Shown: piece after piece, positions 54,160 through 64,000 of the stretch
Layout of the letters: the number at the start of each line of letters is the position of its first letter
Numbering within the stretch: position 1 is the first letter of the stretch
Assembly: GCA_036365515.1 (NCBI GenBank)
Contig: CM070874.1
Location: forward strand, 91,036,342-91,100,341
From: Torymus aiolomorphi
Taxonomy: Eukaryota; Arthropoda; Insecta; Hymenoptera; Torymidae
Direction of reading: 5' to 3'
Length of the DNA: 64,000 bases
The notes under the pieces: generated by a model
The model's input: only the letters and a program-made list of their open reading frames with translations
Told to the model about the DNA's origin: nothing
Database searches by the model: none
Program-made: the position numbers and the translations under genes

Positions 54160-55270
54160 CTTCGCGGGCGGGAGCCTCTGCTGCTCTCCTCCTCCGCACT
54201 CCTCGCTGTGGCCGACGGTGACGATGTAATGGCTTATTAGAGCTCTAGCTGCGAGTGCTCATTTTCTCGGAAGAGAAGACTCGTCGCTCCGCACGGTGCA
54301 GCGATGTCGATCTTAAATTAGTTCCTGGCTCGCGCTTGCCGCTGCTCAGCCCGCGAAACCATGTCGACACTTCTTCTCTTCCTTCCGGAGTTTAATCCAG
54401 TTGAATTCTATCGGCACTTTTTGTCGTTACAAACTTCGTGGCGGCTTCGCGCCTTCACCTTACAACGTACTTAATGAAGTTATCCGTGTAAACAGCTGTA
54501 GAAACTTGAACACTTAAATTAGCACTGCGTCCTTATGTTAAGCTGATTAATCTTAAAGAAGACTGGTAAGGCCATGTTTGAGTGGACCGTAGAGAAGGCG
54601 AGAACAGCGAACCGGTCGGTGCGAGGTCCTCGGTGAAGAGTTACGTGTGCTTGATCGGTCCGCGTCGAGGCTCAGCGCCAAGTAGGGGCGCGAAATTCAA
54701 ACTCGAAGCCGCGGCCTCGGGGCGTCGGCGTCGCCGCGCTCGATGATCATTCGCATCCGGGTCCGGGGCTCGAGTTCCTCTGCGCATCCTCCCTTCCTAG
54801 CGCGTGTTACTTTGACGAAGCTTGCGTCGTCGTCGTCTTGCTCGGGAGGACAGTCGTCATCTGGCGTAGCGTCGTGTCGACAGCTGGCCCAGCGCTGCTA
54901 CTAGCCTCGTCGGGGTGGCGGCCATTCTCCTCCTCTGGCGCTGCTGCGACGTCTAACTTTTTCCTCATTCGCTGGGCATTGTTACTGCTGCCGCTACTAG
55001 CCCGGACTTTCCTAGCTCGCAGCTAGTCCGGCGATTTCGGCTTTTGTTTGAATTTCAAATTCGACGGATTCGGGAGGAAGACACAGTGCTAGTGGAGGCA
55101 GCATCGCGCGGGGACATTTTTTCCCCTCCCCTTTTCACTGGCTGCTTCTGCAAAGAAGTTTCGTCGAGGGAGAGTTCAGACCGAGCGCTCCTACAACTCC
55201 CTCTCTCTCTTTGCCCGAGTGATTAGGGACGGAGAGCGTAGGAATGGCCGGTCTCTCCGCATGCACGCGC
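54160..55270 (-). promoter_or_regulatory. shakB: GC-rich putative promoter/5' UTR of the distal shakB transcript
   Basis: About 1.1 kb of CpG-rich sequence directly upstream of the canonical start codon, clearly richer in GC than the flanking DNA. It is the natural place for the 5' UTR and promoter. No TATA box or clear initiator was found, and an untranslated exon further upstream is possible. ORFs in it (for example at 54838-55026) are compositional. Confidence 0.4.
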
Positions 55271-58200
55271 GCGCGCGCTTGGCTCGAAACTTCGACGCGT
55301 CTCACGTTCTTTCGCTAGAATTTGCTTTTACCGCTAAACTGCTCATGCTCGCGCAACCTCTGTGTTTATTGAACTTGGAACAATTTAAGTACCCTTTCGA
55401 ATTCCCATCAACATTTTCCAATTCTATATTTTACTTTCATTTTTCAAATGTGGTAAAAATACTTTATTGTTAAAAATTTCAACTCTTTTCGACCCCAACC
55501 ATTGGAGGGTTGTAAAATTTATTTCACTATTAAAGGTAAAAATATGTAATTTTTAAAAGATAATATATAGTGTAGCTGCAATTTATTATTATTTATTCAA
55601 AGTGTAAAATATTTTACGCAAAAGATAATCATCATCTTTATAAGAAAAGCGCCTGTTCTGCTCGAACGTTTAGAGTTGTTGCTCGGCTGCTTATCGAACT
55701 CATAAAAGCACAGTGGCTCGGTAATGCTGAGCTCAGTACGACCAGAAATTAAGAGAACAGCTTTGGCTCGTCTAGATACCATGAATTTAGCTAAGAGCCG
55801 AATCAGAATTTTAAATAAAGAAAAGAAATATTTCCTTACTTAAGATGATTGCGATTCATACATTTCATAAATAACAACTTTCTACAATATAAGAGCGTAC
55901 GTAACATTGTTATTTTTATTTTAAAAAATAGATTTACCATAAATATTTAATGAAAATCTTATACCTACTTCTTTTTCAATATGCGAAACTTGTTATCCAC
56001 TTAACTCAAAGCGCAAAAAAAACAAAAAAATCTCGGGTAAATATTTGGATGACGCTAAAACTCGTAAAACTCGCAACAGCAATGCCAACGGACTTGTGCA
56101 CGCGTGGATTCTCCACAATTTTGACTGACTTAACAGGAAATTACGTTTGCCGTATTTACTTTGTTATCTCGGCGCAAGTTTATTTTTTCCGCCTTTCTCT
56201 CGGGCACGTGAAAGCTTTGAAAGCGCCCGAGAAACTGCTTAAAACACAAGAAAAAGTAATATGACCAGTTGGAAATGCGGCAATGATAATATTTGCATTT
56301 TCTGTGACGGCATATTTGGAGAAATCGGCAGAATCGAATTCCATAAAATCTTTTTCGCTTGTCAAAGGCACTATCTGCGTACGTGATTGTAACAATGACT
56401 TTTGTTTTCAAAGCGCCATTGTTACCGATAATTCCATATAATCAAAGTTAATCTTTAACATACCAAAATAGACAACCACTAGTTGAATCGGTCACTTGAT
56501 CTTTTAAAAGTAAAACAATAAAACCGCGGAAAACTACAGTTTCCTACTATTAAAATAATAAAAAAAAAAAAAAAAATCACGGTAGCACAATGTTCACTGT
56601 CGATACCATGAAAGTTTCAGACCGATTCACTTTCAAACTAATTTTACGACACTCTCTCCCTCGAACTAAAGCTAAACCTCAGCATCACTGCCAGGAACTC
56701 TCAAGTCATCTCGAGGCGAAAAATGGCGAAAGCCCGAAAGAGTCGACACTTCCGGCAACGTTGACGCGACACGACTGCACCGCCAAAAAAACACCGGGAA
56801 TATGAAAGCCCACACTCTCTCTCCTCCTCCAGCTCCTGCTGAATACAGACAAGCACGAGCTTCCAAAAAAAAAAGAAAGAGGCGAAGGAAAATCAAGAGG
56901 GGGTGACACACCGGCGGACGGCGCGCGAATGCACAAGAGCTAGGCCCGCCTCGTGGAAACACACTTGGCATCGGCCCGCCACTTGGCGTGGACCGCCCGC
57001 TCGATTTCCCGAGGATAGGAGGAACAGACAACTTGCGGAGGCAGGATAGAGAGAGAGGGTGAGAGAGGGAGAGAGAGAGCGGAAAAATTAAAGCTTGCGC
57101 TTTTGATACGGCCTCGATTTCGCTCTGCGTTTGTTTGTAGGTATATATATGTGTGTAGCTGTGCGGCTTGCGTCTGCTAATAGAGTTTATGGGGTAGTCG
57201 TAAAGCCGGCTAATCTTTCGGGTGCTTTCAATCATCATCGACGGCGCTAAAAGGCTTTTTTGATTTTAACGCACGCGCCCCGAGGTAAGACGAATCGGAG
57301 GAGGAAATCAGCGCATGGATAATTTTCGGGGTTATTTATAATGTATACGACCGATTTTTACTGTTCTTGGCTCATTCAACTATTTTTCTCTTCTATGAAC
57401 TGCTGAGGATTATTACGTACTTGGAAATGCTAATTGAGAATTCAAGATATTGCAAGACGATTAAAGTGCATTTTAAATTAGTCGGCATTTTTATTTTATC
57501 TGCGAAAGCATAGTCTGATTCTGGCTTATAAAATTGCGTTCAAATTCCAAACAAACAAGTGAAAGTATTATAAATATTTTACTATCGCGATTTCAGAACT
57601 AACGGAGAACGCATATCACGAAGTCAGTAACCGGCGACTGTCAGTATGCGTGTTTCTAAACGTTTTCCTGTAATCGCCTCAACTATACTTACAGTGGTTA
57701 GATTGTGCCAAAGTATCAAAGTTTACAGTACGAAACGCGGACTCCAAAGATGAATCAACCGACGCGGCTCTTTTTCTGTGTACAATGAATTTCTAAACAC
57801 AGCATTTTACTAAATGAAATATTCGATAATTGTTTGACCCCTCTGATTGAAAATTATAAAATAACGACTGTACGGTTTTTGAAATTTGTATACTTCCCGC
57901 GAAACAATGAAAGCTTTGCATATAAGAAAGCCGCGGCAACGCCTCGAACAAAGTCGATCCGGAGCTTCTCCTCACTCATCTCCGTAACGTAATCTCCGAT
58001 ACGTCTCCCACCACTTCAAAGCAGAGAAGAAAGCCTTTCCCGACGCCTTACGACGCCTCGCGTTTCGCGATTTTGTTTGATGTATACGCGCGCTTGCGCG
58101 CTTCTATTTCGGCCGTGGGGCTGTTGCACTTTGCCGCGACTGGACAAAGAGCACGGGAATAGCCTTTTCGACTTCCTCCGAGCGGACGAGAGAGAGAGAG

Positions 58201-61200
58201 AGACAGAGTCTTTTTGCCCAAGCCCGAGCTTAACCTTTTAAGGAGACACTGATGCCTGCCTGCCTGTCTGCGGTTTGTATATTTTCCGAGCCATACTGTC
58301 TTTTTTATGGGGTCAAGTAAGGGTTTGCATATGCCTGTCATGTGGAAGTTACGGGAAGTAGTTATTTCTGGGAGAAATTAAAAGACAAGACTTTTTAGTG
58401 ATTCGGGTTAATAACATCGAAAATAAAACATGTCATGTTCTACTATCGAATCTAGCATATACTAAGAATACTTTTTAATAACAATAAAACATTCGATAAA
58501 ACATCTAAAATGCATCAGATTATTCAGAATTTGAAGCTGTTACTGTCTGGAGGCTCTCAACGAACACGATTTCTGATTCAGTATGCAACTGAAGCAAATA
58601 GTTTTTCCGTGTCATTTTGAGTGTGGAATCCATAAATTTTTGAAATAGAATCTTTTGAAGCCTTACCCAGTCTCAACGTAGCCCTATAACATGACGCTAT
58701 TTTAAACTTGAAAAACTCGTTCTTCAAAACTTTCTCCAATTTATCTATACATTTATCGAATTTCAAGGATCTTCGATTAACTTATCCCAATATTATCAGT
58801 TACAGATAAAGTTTCTATACTTCATATACTTGTAAACACACTAACCCATATTAGTTTTATCGATGTACATACATTTTTGATTATATATCTATAGAATAAG
58901 GTTTCAAAATATTTACTAAAAGAGCCATTGGCTAAATTAGAGTCTGAATGTTTATTTTTTTTTTCTACAAAAAATCCGCCATAAAGTATTCCCGAGTAAG
59001 CGGAGCACTTGAAAAAAAATGAACATTTCTCATCGCGCACACGGCGGCAGTCATCTGAAACTTTTCAAGTTGCAAGACATCCCAATAAGATTCCTCGACA
59101 ATCTCCTCACGAATCTGCACGCAACAGAGTCAGTAATTTTTCGCGCTCCCGCAAACTCCACCCGTTTGCCCATCAGCGCACCTAACATTTCTGCATACTA
59201 ACCTCATATGCATACGCTGATTAATCTCGTCGTGATGCGCCGCATTCAATTAACTCTTGCCCGCGGCACGGGTGTATTTAGCTAGAAAGAGAGCGCGTGC
59301 GCCTTAATTGAGCTCGTAATTCGTGTTTAATTAAACGCTTTGCCATGTACAGTTGCCACGAGTTTTTCACCCGAGGTAGACTTGTAAATGATTATTTTAA
59401 CACCTGGCGCATGCCTGATTTATCGTTTGATTTGTTTAATTATTTTGCGGGAGCGATGAATGAAAGATTTACGGTATAGCCGAATGCAGCGTATAACATG
59501 CTTTTCGCGGTAGAGCAACGCATCATTTTATCATTTCCTCCTAATGCAAAAAAATCTTTCATTTCAAAAATTATATCGTAAGTGCCTATGAGAAAGAGGC
59601 TCCATTAATTTATTTCCAAACTCAAAATATCCTAATTTACTAAATTAGGAATGATTGCACTTACATAACCGCGATAGCATCATAGCAAAATCATTGTCTG
59701 CATCAGGATATATCTAGGAAGCAAGTGCATCTATTTCCAAAACGATTCGATTATGCAAGCGCATGCCAATGAAGCTCATACACAAACCGCGCGGATATAT
59801 TGTACTGCGAATAATCTATAGGAGAAATCGCGAATCGATATATACTTGCACAATGGAGCGAAATCCCCCTCGGGCGCTCGTATGTAAACTAAACGCAAAA
59901 GAGAGAAAGTGCACCTCCGGAGCAAATGGAGAAAATATAAAACTAACCAACTTAAAATGAAATTCTTCCAGAAACAGTTAATCGGCGCTGCATCGATTTG
60001 ACCGAACGACTGTAAAAGCGGCTTTTTCGCGCGCGGTGCAGCAAGTTACGCGAGCCAGTTATTATACAATTTTGTCGGCTGGTTCAAGGAAGCTTGTTTT
60101 TCTACTTTTATGAGGAAAGTCGGATAATTTTCCTACTTTGCAAGCGGGGGCATAAATTTTTAAGCTATCGCTTGACGAGCATGGTTCAATTTTGTAGTGA
60201 AGAAAAATGGAAAGTCATTATTTTTAACGCAACGTAGAATTAAACCGTACAGACTGCATCTTTTATGAAGATCAAGTTAATTGCGTATACTAGCGAATGC
60301 AATATATTTAAAAATATATATTTTTTTTTTATTTTATATTGTGACAATCATATCGAAGCAGTAGCGATTGAGCATTTTATTTTATTCGAGTATTGAAATA
60401 ACCTTTTATTTCTAAATATATTTTTTAATAAAACGTAGTAGAAAATAAACTGAGAGAAATGAAATGATTTCGGTATTCCCGTGAATTTGTTCATTTGTAC
60501 TAAAAAGATCTTTAAGAAAAACTTCATCACTCATGAGAGCGGACATTCCATATGAATTTTATATAACGGAGAATTCCTCAAATTTAAACGGCATTTTTTA
60601 TGCGTGTCTCAACGGAAACGTTATGAGTGTCATGTAATATCATCACAAGATGACATATTTGCCAAACACCATTCCTCAAGATTTTACTTTATTTTTGAAA
60701 GCTGTATCATTTTCTCATAAAATAGCTCAAAACGTAAAGCCTGGAATTGATATGATCCCTCAATATGAAGCATTACGTTGCGCAGGGAAGAAATACCCTA
60801 CGTCACCCATAGTAAAAAACCACGTGCTGTGAAAAAATATTGATAATGTCAATATAAATACAGGCTTGTCGGGAAAAATCTCACGAAGACTGAGACAAGA
60901 AATGCGAGTTCCAAATTACCTTTATCCCCAGAGCAATTCATACAGAGCGGCAGAGCTCGAGCGACCTCGAGCATCGCGCATATACGTCAGCACGCAGCCA
61001 CTTGTTAGGATCCCCTACTGCTACTCGCCTCTCTTCCTCCGACGAGTTATAACGCTTTGCATAATTTTTCCCCGAAAGCGCGTGCTGGCGGCCGGCCAGC
61101 CGGCGCGATCTCACACCGCACCGACGCGAGTAGAAAAAGCTCGAGCCGTATAGCGCGCGCCGATTAAAAATATATATCGGCCGCGAGTTGCACGAGAGCT

Positions 61201-63231
61201 AAATTATCGATATTTATTATCTGTTGTTTTTCCTCGTCATGCCGCACGCGCCCCGGAAGGCTTTGCTGATTTACCCTTTATTGTGCTATATAACGTGTGC
61301 TGCCGGGGCAGTGCATTATTCAACGCGCCATTTTTTCCCTTTACCGCGAGATAGTATGCTCGACTCATTTTTTCGATATTTCTCATATTGGCTTTGATTA
61401 ACGTTAACGCCTCGCGGCGAGGGTAGTTATCGTTAATTATGCAGAACTTCTTAAATGAATGCATGGACATTTAACGACTTAGGTTTTCCATTGCCATATG
61501 CTAAACTGTTAATTTACAAGGTCGTGGGTCCCCGTTTCTATTTCAGTTTCATAATTTTCTGCAGTTTTAAAGAAAAATCTAAACATTTTAATAACAGTAC
61601 GAGGAGTATTTTCAAAAAACTAGAATTTTATATTTGACTCAAATTTCAGTCTAAACAATTCATGAATTTAGAATCTGTTCTATGAATCGACTCTTGAGGC
61701 AATTTATTCATATATTTGTTTTCCAAACATCATAAACTTTGATCCGAATACTCTCATAATTTGTTTGCAATTCACTGAATAAAAATACCCCAATAGCCTC
61801 TTGGAATTTAAATCACTCAAATTCCCATAACATATAACGAGAAAAGTGACGAACGGTCAACAAAAATTTAATAATTCTCATTCTTAATCCGTACTATAAT
61901 CGCATTGTCCTGTACAATTTCAGTATCCAAGATAAAAATCTAAAAAATCTAAGAGCTATCGTAAGTACATCGAGAACATTGAGCAAACATGACATTACAT
62001 CGTTCATTTAAAATATTAATTAGTCTAAATGAATTTAAAAGCCGGCTCGCCGAAGCTCATAAAGCCGACGAGAATAAAAATAAAAAGAGTCGCAATAAAT
62101 CCCATCCTCATCCATAAATGCTACACTCCTCTTAATCCTATAATAAAGCCTGAAGCCGTCTACCTCCCCGTACTCATAAAATTTCATAAATCTCCGAGCA
62201 TGACAATCGAACAGCCGTCAATACGCTGGGCGCGCTATATAACGCTTGCGATCTGGAAAAAACAACAAAAGCCTCTCTCTCTCTCTCTCCCTCGAACCGG
62301 CGCTTGGCTATTTTTACACATCCGTGCCGCCTATATATACCGTTCCTTCATTCGATTAAAGCGGCTCGCCAGAGTAGCCGTACATCATCATTAGAAATTT
62401 ATGGCCCTTCCGCGACGCAATTTGCATTTTACCATGCGCGCGCGCACGCGCACTTATGCGCGATCGCGAGCCTGTGCGCGCGCGAGCTCTGAGCAAACAC
62501 AGTCCAGAGGGAGCTCTCGAGTGAGGCGCACGATCGTACGGGATCCTTATAGGGGGAGATATTTTTCCTTTTTGAAGGAGGGAGAGCTATCGATGCGATT
62601 GTAGCCGGCTGCGGGAAGGTCGGGAGGGAATAATGAGAGGGGGACGGGCTAGCCGAGGTCAAGTGCTTCGATGCGCATGATTCATTTTGGGCTTTGGCTT
62701 TTGGATTTTTTCTTAAGTATCGGAGATTAGCGCTCGTCTATGTGATTACAATATTCTTATGAATTTTTAATCTTATGTCATGCATTGTAGAAGCAATTTA
62801 ACGTAATGTAAATGCTTTTGTTCTCAACTCAATTTTTTGCCCATAAAAAGTGAATATGATTACCTGTATAATTACATGTGAGAAAATGAAAAAAAACTTC
62901 AATACAAGCAACGAAATTACAATCTCCACAGATTGCAGATAAAATAATAACTATTATATCTTGATCAGAAGGCATTATTGGTTCAAAATGCATAGGAATC
63001 AATCAGATTGGAAAATTCGGAGAGTTTAAAAATCACCGGAGAACATTGGATGAAGAGAGTGGGTCAATGTGAAATGATGTGATGTGACATTAGTGTAATA
63101 TTTAGTTTTGAATAATTACTTTGTTTTATTAATTGCTTCGGAAGTTATTAAGATGCCTGGATCTTGCGTGAGAAATATGATGACATTTATGAATCACACG
63201 TTACTTATCGCTGTAGCGATGACCTTATATA
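55271..63231. other. Upstream non-coding stretch with GC islands
   Basis: No recognisable gene on either strand. CpG-rich islands at about 56640-57230, 57900-58320, 59830-60010, 60940-61190 and 62210-62650 alternate with AT-rich DNA. Several ORFs of 60-190 codons are low-complexity (Arg/Ser/Pro-rich) and lack family motifs. Islands may be distal regulatory DNA or 5' untranslated exons of shakB. Confidence 0.45.
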
Positions 63232-63439
63232 CACAGAGAAAAGAAAATCTTAACTGTTAACGAACGGACGTATGGATATGGACAAATGGAATGTTCATTT
63301 ATAGTTAGAGAAATCGTTAACAGTTAAGTCACGAATCGTTTGAGTAAACAAATCAAACTTAATTGTTAACAAATTTCTCTAACTATAAATGAACATTCCA
63401 TTTGTCCATATCCAAACGTCCGATTTTCTTTTCTCTGTG
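63232..63439. mobile_element. Palindromic MITE (208 bp) with TA duplication
   Basis: Ends CACAGAGAAAAGAAAATC and GATTTTCTTTTCTCTGTG (exact inverse), flanked by TA at 63230-63231 and 63440-63441. The arms pair through ggatatggacaaatggaatg and cattccatttgtccatatcc almost to the centre; the left arm has an extra ~15 bp containing taactgttaac. It has no coding capacity. Confidence 0.93.
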
Positions 63440-63441
63440 TA

Positions 63442-64000
63442 CATTTTCATCCATTTAATTTTAAAACGAAGACATTTTTGGTAATAGTAAAGTCGATGTA
63501 CAAGCTTATAAGATCTTAGATTTGCAAGAGTACTATGCATGACTCATGTACGTAATATCGATCGATCAAACTTTAGTAATTCTTGAAGGTGAATTTTGAA
63601 TTTTTCACAAGATGTACTTATACATCAACCACTGCTTCAAGATACTTCTCTTCTAATAATGGCTGTCTTTTTATTTTTCATCAACCATAATTAATTGTGA
63701 ATAAACCCGCTATTGAATGAACGGTACACCAAAAACGTGTAGAAATTAAGAAGCATCTTTTAATTGAGATTAGTCGATAGAAAGGTACTTGACTAAAACA
63801 CTACATCAAGATATCCATCCAGTTTAGTTGGAAAAATCATAAGCGGGCAATTTAAATATCCAATTTCCTCCTCCGCAACCGACAAACGCTAGTTTAACGG
63901 CGCCCGCAACCGCAAAGCCCCAAAAGCTCTATGGCCGCAAAATGAGCAACGTCCTCTCAATTACCCTCCCCCCCCTTCCTCTTTACACACGCACGAGTGA
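63442..64000. other. Window end, nothing recognised
   Basis: AT-rich sequence turning GC-richer near 63860-64000. No gene, RNA or complete repeat is visible. Confidence 0.4.

Noticed and set aside
53780..54199. 139-codon minus-strand ORF over the distal first exon
   Set aside because: An Arg/His-rich shadow frame of the canonical ShakB exon.
56672..57238. 188-codon minus-strand ORF
   Set aside because: Ser/Arg/Pro-rich frame of a GC- and GA-rich island with no family motif.

Overview
The window looks like insect nuclear DNA: AT-rich, intron-heavy, full of dinucleotide runs and small transposons, with scattered GC/CpG-rich islands. The only conserved host gene I can recognise is the innexin gene shaking-B (shakB), on the minus strand. 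Intron sizes, CpG islands and the mariner type would fit a hymenopteran such as a parasitoid wasp, but that is inference; insect is safe.

Layout. 1-3.55 kb: AT-rich repeats, including a ~309-bp tandem array, a (CA)n run and a terminal hairpin. 3.59-4.88 kb: a complete mariner element with a full transposase ORF, matching inverted ends and a TA target duplication. It sits against a decayed non-LTR reverse transcriptase (4.89-5.27 kb). 5.6-20.8 kb: no recognisable host gene, but a long inverted repeat, 28-bp minisatellites, short TA-flanked palindromic MITEs, a (TA)n run of about 161 units and several GC islands. This is the region downstream of shakB.

20.9-54.2 kb: shakB. Three shared exons (24852-24633, 22087-21798, 21136-20888) carry the end of TM2, TM3, the second extracellular loop, TM4 and the C-terminus. 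Two different first exons can splice to them in phase: a canonical one at 54159-53797 (373-residue product) and a divergent one at 39663-39277 (381-residue product). The first introns, about 29 kb and 14 kb, hold most of the foldback elements, tRNA-like remnants and hairpins. 54.2-64 kb: GC-rich putative promoter/5' region of the distal transcript, then upstream sequence with GC islands and one more palindromic MITE.

How the parts work together. The two first exons would give gap-junction subunits that differ in the N-terminal helix, TM1 and the first extracellular loop but share the rest, a layout suited to making electrical synapses with different partners. The repeats are probably passengers. 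Even so, several long inverted repeats lie in shakB introns and would be transcribed as hairpins, and two introns begin with dinucleotide tracts a few bases past the splice donor. All calls come from reading the sequence by eye; no search or alignment program was run.
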